Shown piece after piece: positions 8,570-19,300 of a stretch of 64,000 nt of DNA. The notes beneath the pieces are model-generated. The model ran no database searches, had not been told where the DNA came from, and worked only from the letters and a program-made list of their open reading frames with translations. A program made the position numbers and the translations under genes. The stretch covers positions 124,001 through 188,000 of the forward strand of contig NZ_JAJUWT010000006.1 of NCBI RefSeq assembly GCF_021390395.1. Direction: 5' to 3'. Within the stretch, counting starts at the first letter, position 1; every line of letters begins with the position of its first letter. This DNA comes from Saccharothrix sp. S26 (GTDB taxonomy: Bacteria; Actinomycetota; Actinomycetes; Mycobacteriales; Pseudonocardiaceae).

Positions 8570-9586
8570 ATGGGCAAGGGAAACGGAGACCAGCGGCGGA
8601 TGGTGATCGTCGCCTACGACGACGCCCAGATCCTGGACGTGGCGTGTCCCAGCGGTGCGTTGGAGATCGCGAACCGGCACGGTGCGGCGCCAGGGTACTC
8701 GGTCGAGCTGGCGACGCTCAGCGGGGAGGAGGCCCGGAGCTCGTCCGGGATCACGCTCGGCGGCGCGCGGCCGCTGCCGACCGTGCACGGGTCGATCGAC
8801 ACCGTGATGGTGGTCGGCGGTGTGGGCAGCTGGGCCGCCACCCAGGACGAGCGGTTACTGGCCCAGGTGCGCCGGCTGGCCGCGCGGTCCAGGCGGATCG
8901 CGTCGGTGTGCACGGGGGCGTTCGTGCTGGCAGCCGCCGGGTTGGTGGACGATCGGCGGGTCACCACGCACTGGCGTTACGGCGAGTGGCTGGCGAGGTG
9001 GTACCCGTCGGTGGCCGTGGACCCCGCGCCCCTGTACGTGAGGGACGGCGACGTCTACACCTCGGCCGGCATCACCAGCGCGCTCGACCTCACCCTGGCG
9101 CTCATCGAGGACGACAACGGGCCGACCATCGCCCGCGCCGTGGCCCGCGAGCTGGTGACCTACCTGCACCGGCCCGGCGACCAGGCGCAGATCAGCATGT
9201 TCCTGTCCGCCCCGCCGCCGGGCGACCGGTTGGTGCGCGACCTGCTCGGCTACCTGAGCGCGCACCTGGCCGAGGACCTGAGCACGTCGGTGCTGGCGGC
9301 GCGGGCCGGGGTCAGCACCCGGCACCTGAACCGGCTCTTCTCCACCCACCTGGGGACCACGCCCGCACGGGCGGTGCGCGCGGCGCGCACGGAAGCCGCC
9401 GCGCACCTGGTGCGGGGCAGCGAGCTGCCGCTGGCCACGATCGCGCGCCGGTGCGGGTTCCGGTCGGCGGAGACCATGCGGCAGGCGTTCCTGGACCACT
9501 ACGGGGTGACGGGGGACAGGATTCGCAGGATGTCGGACATGCCCGAGCCACTGGCGCCTTCAGGGGCACACACTTCCGGTTCGTGA
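8570..9586 (+). CDS. GlxA-family AraC-type transcriptional regulator
   Basis: 338 residues: an N-terminal DJ-1/PfpI-like amidase-fold domain (about 10-190) and a C-terminal AraC double helix-turn-helix (about 225-325). The first domain shows YDDAQILDVACPSGALEIAN, then GGVGSW and SVCTGAFVLAAAGL with the elbow cysteine, and TTHWRYGEWL. The DNA-binding domain shows SVLAARAGVSTRHLNRLFS and ATIARRCGFRSAETMRQAF. The start looks leaderless: TAGGTT, six bases, then ATG. Such regulators often sense small metabolites; the target is unknown because the upstream neighbour is a pseudogene. Confidence 0.88.
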   Translation: MGKGNGDQRRMVIVAYDDAQILDVACPSGALEIANRHGAAPGYSVELATLSGEEARSSSGITLGGARPLPTVHGSIDTVMVVGGVGSWAATQDERLLAQVRRLAARSRRIASVCTGAFVLAAAGLVDDRRVTTHWRYGEWLARWYPSVAVDPAPLYVRDGDVYTSAGITSALDLTLALIEDDNGPTIARAVARELVTYLHRPGDQAQISMFLSAPPPGDRLVRDLLGYLSAHLAEDLSTSVLAARAGVSTRHLNRLFSTHLGTTPARAVRAARTEAAAHLVRGSELPLATIARRCGFRSAETMRQAFLDHYGVTGDRIRRMSDMPEPLAPSGAHTSGS

Positions 9587-9694
9587 ACAACGCAGGGGTC
9601 CTGCGGTGCGGAGACCGGGCCACAGGACCAGTTCACGCCGACCAGAGCGAGGCGGCGTCGGGGGACGCACGCGAGAGCAGACCTTGGGGGCCTA

Positions 9695-12600
9695 ATGGCG
9701 CGCGTGCGCGGTGTCGTCCTGTTCGCCGTCCTGTCCGTCATAGCCGCCTTCGTGCTGGTGTCGGTCCAGCCGTGGACGTCCGCACCGCCGCCCGACCCCG
9801 CGCCGGTGGCCGAAGCACCCGACGAGCTGTCCGCGTCGCTGGCCGCACGCCGGCAGGGCACCCGGGTCGAGGTCGCCGGCCTGCGCACGGAGACCGCCAC
9901 GACCTACGCCAACCCCTCCGGCACCTGGACGGTCGAGCAGTCCGTCGGGCCGGTGCGGGTGCGCCGCGGTGACGACTGGGTACCGGTCGACACCGACCTG
10001 ACCACCACTTCCGACGGCGGCCTCGCCCCGAAGGCCGGCCCGGTCGACGTGCGGTTGTCCGGTGGTGGCGCCACGCCCTTGGCCAGGGTCGCGGCGGGCG
10101 GCGCGGAGCTGACCCTGACCTGGCCGCGGGCCTTGCCGGTGCCGCACGTCGACGGCGACACCGCCACCTACCCGGACGTGCTGCCCGGCGTGGACCTGCG
10201 GGTGCGGGCGACCGACCAGGGCTTCGGCCACGACCTCGTGGTCCGGACGCGGGAGGCCGCCGCGGACCCCGCCCTGGCCCGCGTCCGGTTCGGCCTGGCA
10301 ACCAAGGGGCTGAGCCTGCGCGCCGACGAGGCCGGGAACCTGTCCGCCACGGACGCCTCGGGAGCGGTCGTCCACTCCGCCGCCGCCCCGCTGATGTGGG
10401 ACAGCCCTGACGGCGACGCGCCGCGCACCGAGCGGCGGGTCGGGGTCGAGCTCGGCGACGGCACGCTCACCCTGCTGCCGGACCCCGCGCTGCTGGCCGA
10501 CCCGGCGGCCCGGCTGCCGATCGTCATCGACCCCTACCACTCGTTCACCACGCCGATGGCGCACAACTCGTGGACCCTGATCCGCCAGGCGTTCCCGGGG
10601 CAGGCGAACTGGAACCTGCGCCCGCACGACGAGGACACCCGGATCAAGGGCGTGGCGCGGATCGGTCACGCGCCCGGCTACGCGTCCGACTTCCTCGACC
10701 GGTCGGTGTTCCAGTTCAACCTCGACGCGGTGCGCGGCGCGGACGTGATCGGCGCGACCTTCAAGGTCTACCAGGTCTGGAAGTACGCCAACACCTGCGA
10801 CACCGCCGCCGTGGACAACATGGTGCTGCACGTGACCGACCCGATCGGCCCGGGCACCACCTGGACCTCGCACTGGAACAAGTTCTGGGGGCAGCAGGCA
10901 TGGCCCCGTTCGGCGGCCAAGCTCGGCCAGCCCTGCGGCCCGGACTGGGTAGGCGTGAACGTGACCGGCGCCGTCGAGGCGGGCGCGAACCAGAACGGGC
11001 TGGTCACGCTCGGCCTGCGGGCCGGCGACGAGACCGGCGACGCCGGCTGGAAGCGGTTCTACGTCCAGGACGGCTACTACCCGAAGATCGAGATCGAGTA
11101 CAACCGCCGGCCGCTCGCCCCGACGGACCTGCGCACGGAGCCCGCGCTCTCGCCCTGTCACTGGTGCGCCGGGGTGACCTACGCCCCTGACACCACCCTC
11201 TCCCTCACCGGCGTCGGCTCCGACCCGGACGGCGGCCAGGTCACCGCGTCCTGGCTCATCGGGTCGCCCGCGCTCGTGAAGAAGCAGGCGCTCTCGTCCG
11301 GGTTGCGCGCCCGGACGTCCATCGAGACCGACGCCTACGCCGACGGCACGAAGGTCGACTGGACCCTGGGGATCTCCGACGGGGAGCTCGCCGGGCCGGT
11401 CGTGCGCGGTCCATCGTTCACCGTCGACACGACACCACCGTCGGACGCGCCGACCATCGCCAGCCCGACCTATCCCGCGGACAACGCCTGGCACGGCGGC
11501 GCCGGTGTGCCGGGCACGTTCACCTTCACGCCGCCGGCGGCCGACGGCGACATCGACCACTACCGGTACGGCTGGACGACCCCGCCGACCACCAAGGTGC
11601 TCGCGTCCAGCCTCGGCGGACCGGGCACGGTGACCACCGCGCCACCCGCCGACGGCGTGCAGACACTCTACGTGCAGAGCGTGGACAAGGCGGGGAACGA
11701 GAGCGGGATCCGCGAGCACCACACGCACGTGCGGGCCGGCAACGGCGCCCGGTCCCAGTGGTCCTTCGAGGGCAACGCGCAGGACACCGCGTTCCTGGGC
11801 GACCGGCACGGCACGGTGCACGGGCCGACGACCTACCAGCCGGGCGCGGTCGGCAACGCCGTCCGGTTCGAGCGTGGCGGCACGGTGACCGCGCCGCGCG
11901 CGGTCTCCACCGACGCGAGCTTCACCGCCGCGGCGTGGGTGCGGCTGGACGACGTCGTGCACACCCACACCGCGGTCAGCCAGTCCGGTGCGGCCGTCGC
12001 GGGCTTCGAGCTCGGGTACCGCACCGAGGCCGGCGCGGGCCACTGGTTCGTCCGGATGGCCACCACGCCGACGGCGACCGCGACCGTGGTCACCGCCCAG
12101 GCCACCCAGCCGGCGGCGGAGGACACCTGGACCCACCTGGCCGGCGTGTACGACGCCGAGAAGGGGGAGCTGCGGCTGTACGTCAACGGCGTGCTGTCCG
12201 CGACCGTCGTCCACCGGTCGACCTGGAACGCCGACGGCGAGGTGCACATCGGCAACGCGTTGCTCGGCGGCGGCTACCAGAACCACTGGCTGGGCGGTGT
12301 CGACGAGGTGCAGCTGTTCGACCGGGCGGTCGGCACCGGTGAGCTGAAGGCCATGGTCGGCAGCAGCAACGTGCAACTCGCGCACTGGAAGTTCGACGAG
12401 CGCGCGGTGAGCTCCCAGCCCGGCCGGACGGCGGCCAACGCGGTCCCGGGCGGCCAGGCGGCCGTGCTCGGCGAGGAGGGCGCGGAGTTCGTCACGCCGG
12501 GCGCGAGCGGCGACCGGGGCACCGGCGCGCTCCACCTCGACGGCCGCGGCCACGCCACCACGAACGAGCCGACCCTGCGCACCGACCAGAGCTTCACCAT

Positions 12601-15600
12601 CGCGGCGTGGGCGCGGCTGGACGCCACCGGCGGCGACACCCGGCCGGTGGTCAGCCAGCACGGCACGAACACCTGCGGTGTCTGCCTGCAGTACCAGGCG
12701 ACCACGGACCGCTGGGTATTCGTGCTGCCCAGGTCCGACGACGTCAACCCGCCCACCGGCTACGACTTCGTCCAGTCCAAGCAGGCGGCCGTCGCCGACG
12801 ACTGGGTGCACCTGGTCGGGATCCACGACGCGTCCGTGCCGGAGATCCGGTTCTACGTGGACGGCGAACTCGCCGGCCGGCAGGCGAGGACGGTGGGCTG
12901 GCGGGCGACCGGGGCGCTGCGGATCGGCGGGGGCAACCTCGACGACCACTTCGTCGGCGACATCGACGAGGTCCGCCTCTACAGCCGGGCCATCTCCGAC
13001 GACGAGATCCGCGGCATCGTCAGCGCGGAGGGCGTGAGCGAGGGTTCCTGGAAGCTCGACGGCACCGCCGACGACTCCTCCGGCAAGTCACGCGACGGAG
13101 GACTCGTCGGCGACCCCTCCTGGGTGGCGGGCCAGACCACCGGACCGGACCCGGCGGACCTCGCGGTGCGGCTGTCCGGCTCCGGCCAGCACGTCAGCGC
13201 GCCGAACGCCGTGGACACCACCCGCAGCTTCTCGGTCAGCGCGTGGGCGCGGGTCGACCAGGCGGGCCGACAGGCGTCGGTGGTGTCCCAGAGCGGCGCC
13301 ACGCTCAGCGGGTTCACCCTGCGCTCCACGGCCGGCGGCCGGTGGTCGTTCGCCATGCCGCGACTGGACATCTCCGGCGGCGGCGGCATCGACGAGGCGC
13401 TCGGCACCCCCGTCCAGTCGGGGGTGTGGACGCACCTGGTCGGCGTCTACAGCCGGGACCGCGGCCGGGTCGAGCTGTACGTCAACGGCCTGCCGGCCGG
13501 GTCCGCCGCCCACACCACGACCACGTTCAACGCCACCGGGAACCTCCTCATCGGACGGTCCAAGATGGACAGCGACTTCGCGGGCGCGGTGGACGACGTG
13601 TCGGTGCACGGCCGTCCGCTGTTCGTGGACGAGATCCGCGCGATGGCCGGCCGCGACCTGACCCTGGTGCACAACTGGCAGCTCGACGAGCGCGGCGGTG
13701 CGACCGCGGCCGACTCGGTCGGCACCCGGGGCGGCGCGCTGTCCGGCGGCGCGGCGTTCACCTCCGGCCGGGTCGGCAACTCCGTGCACCTGGACGGCGT
13801 CGACGACGTGGTCTCCACCAGCGGCGTCGACCTCGACGTGGCGAGCGGGTTCACGGTCTCGTCCTGGGTCCGGTTGGACGGCTACACGTGCGCGACCGCG
13901 TGCCGGTACACGGCGGTGAGCCTGGACGGCGCCCAGCACAGCAAGTTCCGGCTGGGCCACCAGGTCGACACCGCGCAGGGCGACCGCGGGTACTGGGTGT
14001 TCGAGCTGCCCGAGCCGGACGGGTCGGTCACCGAGGCGGCGGTGAGCGTGCTGCCCGGTGAGGTGAACAAGTGGGTGCACCTGACCGGCGTGTACGACGC
14101 GGCCACCGGGAAGGTGTGGCTCTACGTCAACGGCACGCGGGTCGACGACGGCACCCTGCTCACCCCGTGGGCCGCGGGCGGAGCGCTGCGGATCGGACGC
14201 GGCCAGGCGGGCGGGGCCGCGAGCGGGTACTGGAAGGGTGACGTCGACGAGGTCCGGATGCACACCGGTGCGCTGGACAAGGCACGGGTGAGCGCGTTGT
14301 ACCGGTCGTTCCCGGCACCGGCCGCGCCGGCGGAGCTCCCGGACGCGGACGCCGGTCACTGGACCTTCGACGAGGCCGTCGGCACGGTCGCGGCCGACGC
14401 CAACGGCCGGTTGCCGGCCACCCTGCGCGGCGGCGCGACCTGGATCGGCGGGCGCGACCGTGCCGCCGGCTGGTTCGACGGTACGTCCGGATACGCCGAG
14501 ACCGCCGGCCCGGCGCTGCGCACCGAGCAGAGCTTCTCGGTCGCCGCGTGGGCGTACCTGGCGAGCGGGATCACCACCGACCGGACGGTGGCCGGCCAGG
14601 ACGGCGCACAGGCCGGCGCGTTCCGGCTGGGCTACGACGCGACCGCGCGCCGGTGGTCGGTGGTGGTCGCGCCCGCCGCGGCCGGCGCCCAGCCGGTCTC
14701 GCTGACCTCGACCGAGGTGGCCGGCCCGGCCGACTGGACCCACCTGGTGGTCACCTACGAGCAGTCCACCGGCGAGCTGAGGCTCTACGTCAACGGCGTG
14801 CTGTCCGGCCTGCGGCTCGGGGTGGTCGTGCCGGGGTCGGCCGGCCCGTTCACCATCGGCCGCGGCAAGGCGAACGGCGGCCCCACCGGGTACTTCCCAC
14901 GCGGGATCGACGACGTGCGGGCGTACAGCCGAGCGTTGACCGACGGCGAGGTGCGCCGGGTGCACGACGCGGCCCCGGCGATCGAGCTCGCCTCCTGGAG
15001 GTTCGACGCCGACAGCGGCGAGGACCACTCGGGGCGCGGCAACCCGGTGACGCCCGGCGCGGGGGTGTCCTACGTGGACGGCGTGAGCGGCCGTGCGCTG
15101 TCGCTGGACGGGGTGGACGACTCCGCCGTCGCGGCCTCGGCGGCGGTCACCATGCGGTCCAGCTTCACGGTCAGCGCGTGGGCGCGCCTGTCCCGGGCCG
15201 ACCGGGTGGCCACGGTCGTGGCGCAGGACGGCTCGCGGATGAGCGGGTACGCCCTGCAGTACCGGCCGGAGCTCAACCGCTGGGTGTTCGGCACCCGCCT
15301 GTCCGACAGCGACGGCGCGGAGGCCTACCACGTCAGGTCGGCCCAACCCGCCCGCGTCGGGGTGTGGACGCACCTGGTCGGGATCTACGACAGCGCGGCC
15401 CGTGAGCTGCGGATCTACGTGGACGGGCAGCCCGCCGGGGCACGGGGGACCGGTGCGCTGTGGCCGGCCACCGGTGCGCTCACCATCGGCCGGAGCAAGG
15501 TCGACGGCGTCGGGGCGGAGTACTTCCCGGGCGCGATCGACGAGGTCCGGGCGGATTTGGGCATGGTGTCCGACCAGGACATCGCCGAACGGGCGGGGTG

Positions 15601-16357
15601 GCCGCCGCCGCCGGCGGGCCTGCTGGGCAGCTTCGCCGACGTCAACGGCGAGCGCCGCACGATGAGCACGAGCTCGACGCTCCCGGCCGGGTACCGGATG
15701 GTGGCGCCCCTGGGCACGCTCCCGGCCGCCGACACCCCCGGCACCCACCCGCTCTACGCCTGCGCGTCCGGGACGGGCGACGGGTTCACCTCCCGCCAGG
15801 AGACCTGCGAGGGCGGCACCGCGCTGGGCACGTTGGGCCCGGTGTTCACCGACCCGCCCGAGGGCGTGCCGTCGATGCCGGTGTACCGGTGCGCGGCCGG
15901 CGGCGGTGAGCGCTTCGACGCGACCGACTGCGGCGCCGGCGCGACCGTCGAGGTGCCGCTGGGCCACACGATCGCCTACGCCCCGTACGCCCGCTACTAC
16001 AGCCGGACCGGTCGCGACCACTGGTCGACCACCGGCGGCACGCTGCCGGGCTACCGGTTGGAGCACGTGCAGGGCTGGGTGCCGCTGGTCCCGCTGCCCG
16101 GCACCGTGCCGCTGCTGAGCTGCCGGACCGGTGTCGACGAGTTCTCCTCCACCCGAAGCGACTGCGAGGGCGGTCGGAACCTCGGCGTCATCGGGTACGT
16201 GTGGCCGGTCAAGCCGGCCGAGGTGGACACCCGGCAGGTGTACCGGTGCACGGTCAACGGCCAGCGGTTCGTGTCCACGCGCGAGGACTGCGAGGGCCGG
16301 CAGGTCGAGGGACCGCTCGGTTACATCACGTACCCGTCGCCCGTTCCGGCAGCCTGA
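9695..16357 (+). CDS. giant secreted protein with six LamG-like domains
   Basis: 2220 residues. Residues 5-30 are a signal peptide or membrane anchor. Residues 40-450 resemble the N-terminal region found before RHS proteins in actinomycetes (FKVYQVWKYANTCDT, then GWKRFYVQDGYYPKIEIEYN, a DNRLRE-type jelly roll), then fibronectin-like parts. Six concanavalin-like LamG domains of about 210-230 residues begin near residues 683, 892, 1115, 1322, 1552 and 1763. Each starts with a W-x-F/L-D strand and contains a WTHLAGVYD-like and a LYVNGV-like strand. The last 235 residues are four cysteine-paired repeats (VYRC with CEG and LGY). It ends 10 bases before the RHS gene, which has its own GAGGGGA site, so the two form one operon. 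Role is inferred: a cell-surface or matrix scaffold secreted with the RHS protein. Confidence 0.85.
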   Translation: MARVRGVVLFAVLSVIAAFVLVSVQPWTSAPPPDPAPVAEAPDELSASLAARRQGTRVEVAGLRTETATTYANPSGTWTVEQSVGPVRVRRGDDWVPVDTDLTTTSDGGLAPKAGPVDVRLSGGGATPLARVAAGGAELTLTWPRALPVPHVDGDTATYPDVLPGVDLRVRATDQGFGHDLVVRTREAAADPALARVRFGLATKGLSLRADEAGNLSATDASGAVVHSAAAPLMWDSPDGDAPRTERRVGVELGDGTLTLLPDPALLADPAARLPIVIDPYHSFTTPMAHNSWTLIRQAFPGQANWNLRPHDEDTRIKGVARIGHAPGYASDFLDRSVFQFNLDAVRGADVIGATFKVYQVWKYANTCDTAAVDNMVLHVTDPIGPGTTWTSHWNKFWGQQAWPRSAAKLGQPCGPDWVGVNVTGAVEAGANQNGLVTLGLRAGDETGDAGWKRFYVQDGYYPKIEIEYNRRPLAPTDLRTEPALSPCHWCAGVTYAPDTTLSLTGVGSDPDGGQVTASWLIGSPALVKKQALSSGLRARTSIETDAYADGTKVDWTLGISDGELAGPVVRGPSFTVDTTPPSDAPTIASPTYPADNAWHGGAGVPGTFTFTPPAADGDIDHYRYGWTTPPTTKVLASSLGGPGTVTTAPPADGVQTLYVQSVDKAGNESGIREHHTHVRAGNGARSQWSFEGNAQDTAFLGDRHGTVHGPTTYQPGAVGNAVRFERGGTVTAPRAVSTDASFTAAAWVRLDDVVHTHTAVSQSGAAVAGFELGYRTEAGAGHWFVRMATTPTATATVVTAQATQPAAEDTWTHLAGVYDAEKGELRLYVNGVLSATVVHRSTWNADGEVHIGNALLGGGYQNHWLGGVDEVQLFDRAVGTGELKAMVGSSNVQLAHWKFDERAVSSQPGRTAANAVPGGQAAVLGEEGAEFVTPGASGDRGTGALHLDGRGHATTNEPTLRTDQSFTIAAWARLDATGGDTRPVVSQHGTNTCGVCLQYQATTDRWVFVLPRSDDVNPPTGYDFVQSKQAAVADDWVHLVGIHDASVPEIRFYVDGELAGRQARTVGWRATGALRIGGGNLDDHFVGDIDEVRLYSRAISDDEIRGIVSAEGVSEGSWKLDGTADDSSGKSRDGGLVGDPSWVAGQTTGPDPADLAVRLSGSGQHVSAPNAVDTTRSFSVSAWARVDQAGRQASVVSQSGATLSGFTLRSTAGGRWSFAMPRLDISGGGGIDEALGTPVQSGVWTHLVGVYSRDRGRVELYVNGLPAGSAAHTTTTFNATGNLLIGRSKMDSDFAGAVDDVSVHGRPLFVDEIRAMAGRDLTLVHNWQLDERGGATAADSVGTRGGALSGGAAFTSGRVGNSVHLDGVDDVVSTSGVDLDVASGFTVSSWVRLDGYTCATACRYTAVSLDGAQHSKFRLGHQVDTAQGDRGYWVFELPEPDGSVTEAAVSVLPGEVNKWVHLTGVYDAATGKVWLYVNGTRVDDGTLLTPWAAGGALRIGRGQAGGAASGYWKGDVDEVRMHTGALDKARVSALYRSFPAPAAPAELPDADAGHWTFDEAVGTVAADANGRLPATLRGGATWIGGRDRAAGWFDGTSGYAETAGPALRTEQSFSVAAWAYLASGITTDRTVAGQDGAQAGAFRLGYDATARRWSVVVAPAAAGAQPVSLTSTEVAGPADWTHLVVTYEQSTGELRLYVNGVLSGLRLGVVVPGSAGPFTIGRGKANGGPTGYFPRGIDDVRAYSRALTDGEVRRVHDAAPAIELASWRFDADSGEDHSGRGNPVTPGAGVSYVDGVSGRALSLDGVDDSAVAASAAVTMRSSFTVSAWARLSRADRVATVVAQDGSRMSGYALQYRPELNRWVFGTRLSDSDGAEAYHVRSAQPARVGVWTHLVGIYDSAARELRIYVDGQPAGARGTGALWPATGALTIGRSKVDGVGAEYFPGAIDEVRADLGMVSDQDIAERAGWPPPPAGLLGSFADVNGERRTMSTSSTLPAGYRMVAPLGTLPAADTPGTHPLYACASGTGDGFTSRQETCEGGTALGTLGPVFTDPPEGVPSMPVYRCAAGGGERFDATDCGAGATVEVPLGHTIAYAPYARYYSRTGRDHWSTTGGTLPGYRLEHVQGWVPLVPLPGTVPLLSCRTGVDEFSSTRSDCEGGRNLGVIGYVWPVKPAEVDTRQVYRCTVNGQRFVSTREDCEGRQVEGPLGYITYPSPVPAA

Positions 16358-16367
16358 GGGGAACGCC

Positions 16368-19300
16368 ATGCCTGTACGCAAGCGCAGCTGTGCCCTGGTC
16401 GTGACGCTCGCCCTGGTGGCGGCGCTGGTCCAGGTCCCGCCGAACGCGGTGGCGGCGGGCGGTCCGTCCGTCCCGCTGCCCTCCGTCGGCTCGGTCCCGG
16501 TGAGCGGGCAGGGCGACGCAGGTCCGCCGGCCGACGACCAGACCGGCCCGGGCCTGAGCGGGGACCAGGGGCCGCGGCCGATCGACCCCGGGTCGGGCGA
16601 TTACGCCGCGACCGCGATGAAGCCGTCGGCGACCTGGGACGTCTCCGCCCACACCGGCGACTTCAGCTGGAGCTACCCGCTGAGGGTGCCGCCGGCACCC
16701 GGCGGGCTCACCCCGGACATCGCGCTGTCGTACTCCTCCAGCGCGGTGGACGGGCTGACGTCCTCGACGAACAACCAGGCGTCCTGGGTCGGTGACGGGT
16801 GGTCGTTGTGGCCGGGGTCGGTGGAGCGCGACTACCGGTCGTGCTCGGACGACCTGGGCGGCGAGGACGGCCAGCCCGGGGACCTGTGCTGGCGCAGCGA
16901 CAACGCGACGTTGTCGTTGAACGGTGGCGCGACACCGCTGATCCGGGACGACGCGACCGGCGTGTGGCGGCCGAAGAACGACGACGGCTCCCGGGTCGAG
17001 CGGATCACCACCGGCGGCAACGGTGACGACAACGGCGAGTCGTGGCGGATCACGACGGTCGACGGCACCCAGTACCACTTCGGCACGGTGCCGTCGGCGG
17101 CGTCGACCTGGACGGTGCCGGTCTACGGGGACGACGCGGGCGAGCCGTGCCACGTGCCCGGGTCGTTCGCGTCGTCCGGCTGCGTCCAGGCGTACCGGTG
17201 GAACCTGGACAAGATCGTGGACCGCAACGGCAACATGGTGCTGTTCACCTACCAGAAGGAGGGCAACCACTACGGCCGCGACAAGAACAGCGTCGCGGCG
17301 GCCTACGACCGGGGTGGTTGGCTGCACCAGGTCCGCTACGGCCTGCGGGCCGACGACGCGTCGGTGCGCGCCACCGGGGTGGTCGACTTCACGACGGTCG
17401 ACCGGTGCGTCCGGGACTCGGACTGCACGTGGTCCAAGCCCGACAACCTGCCCGACGTGCCGCTGGACCTCAAGTGCGACGGCGGGAGCTGTCCGAACCT
17501 GTGGTCGCCGACGTTCTGGACCACCAAGCGGCTCCGCACGATCACCACCAGGGTCCTGCGTGACGGCTCCTACCAGCCCGTGGACTCGTGGACCTTGCGG
17601 CACGAACTGCCCGACCCGGGCGACGGGGAGAAGCCCGCGCTGTGGCTCGCGGGCATCACCCACGCCGGTCACGCCGACGGCACGCTCAGCCTGCCCGAGG
17701 TCACGTTCCACGGTGCCCGGCTCGTCAACCGGGTGCACGGCGGCGACGACGGGTACGCCTCGCTGGTCCGGTTCCGGATGAACACCATCGTGTCCGAGAC
17801 CGGCGGCGCCGTCTCGATCCGGTACGCCGAGCCGGAGTGCGTGGCCGGGCGCACCATGCCGGCCGAGCCGCACACCAACACCCTGCGCTGCTTCCCGTCG
17901 AAGTGGAAGCCCACGGGCGCGCCGGAGCGCACCGACCACTTCCACAAGTACGTCGTCGCCCAGGTGTCCCAAGTGGATGGTCTGGCCGGCGGTCTCGCCC
18001 ACGAGACCCACTACGAGTACCTGGGCGGGGCCGCCTGGCACTGGCCGACCGCCGACTCCGGTGAGGAGGACCGCAAGACCTGGAACGAGTTCCGCGGTTT
18101 CGCCACCGTCCGGGTGCGCACCGGTTCCGGCCAGGACGGCAACCGGACCATGGCCGAGCAGCGGTTCCACCGCGGCATGCACGGCGACAAGCTGCCGGGC
18201 GGCGCGACCAGGGCGGCCGAGGTGAAGGACTCGGAGAACAAGGTGCGCGCCGACGTCGACTGGTTGCGCGGGTTCGAGTTCGAGAACGCCTCGTTCCGCC
18301 ATGAGCAGGCCTCGCCGTCCGAGCCGCCCCGGCTGACCAAGACGATCACCGATCCGCACGTGACGGGCCCGACCGCGACCAGGGGGCCGTTCCGGGCGCA
18401 CCGGGTGCTGCCGGGCGTCACCACCACCTACACGCTGCTCACCAGCGGGCGGCGCACCACCCGCATGAGCACCGCCTACGACGACCACGGCCGGGCCACG
18501 AAGGTCGATGACGAAGGCGACGTCGACGACCCCGAAGACGACCGCTGCACGCTGACCGGCTACCGCGAGGACACCACCCGGTGGCTGGTCGACCTCCCGT
18601 CGCGCACCGAGACCTTCGCGGTCCGGTGCGACCGGACCCCGGTCTTCCCCCGCGACGCGATCACCGACCGGAAGATCACCTACGACGCCGACGGCAACCC
18701 GACCCGGATCGAGGTCGCGAAGGAGCGGCCCGCGACCGGACCGGTCTACGTGACCACGTCAACCACCGCGTACGACTCCCACGGCCGGGTCACCGCGTCC
18801 ACCGACGCCCTCGGCAACACGACCACGACCGCGTACACACCGGCGATCGGCGGACCCACCACCACGACAGCGGTGACCGCGCCGCGGGCCGGGCCGACCG
18901 CCGCCGGGCTGGTCACCACGACCACCCACGACCCGTCCTCCGGCCAGGCCGCGAAGGTGGAGGACCCCAACGGCCGGGTCACCGAGACCGACTACGACGC
19001 CCTGGGCCGCCGGACGGAGATCTGGCTGCCCAACCGACCGAGGGCGACCCACGCGCGGGGCAACGCCCGGTTCGCCTACGAGGTGCGCACCACCGGGCCG
19101 GTCGCGGTGACGACCACGCGGATCGGCCCGAACGGGGTGTTCACCGCCGCGACCGAGCTGTACGACGGGCTGCTGCGGCTGCGGCAGAAGCAGACACCGG
19201 CGGCGGGAGGCGGCCGGCTGCTGGCCGACACCCGCTACGACTCGCACGGCCGGCCGTTCAAGGTCACCCGGCCGTACTACAACGAGGGCCAGGTCGGCAC

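Noticed and set aside
7849-9972. 707-codon plus-strand open frame spanning the GlxA gene
   Set aside because: Only its first 150 codons have meaning (the broken fumarylacetoacetate hydrolase); the rest is a shadow of the regulator in another frame.
9692-16381. Minus-strand open frames of more than 1000 codons opposite the LamG protein
   Set aside because: They are alanine/arginine/glycine/histidine-rich antisense frames produced by GC-rich third positions; the plus strand has clear domains.
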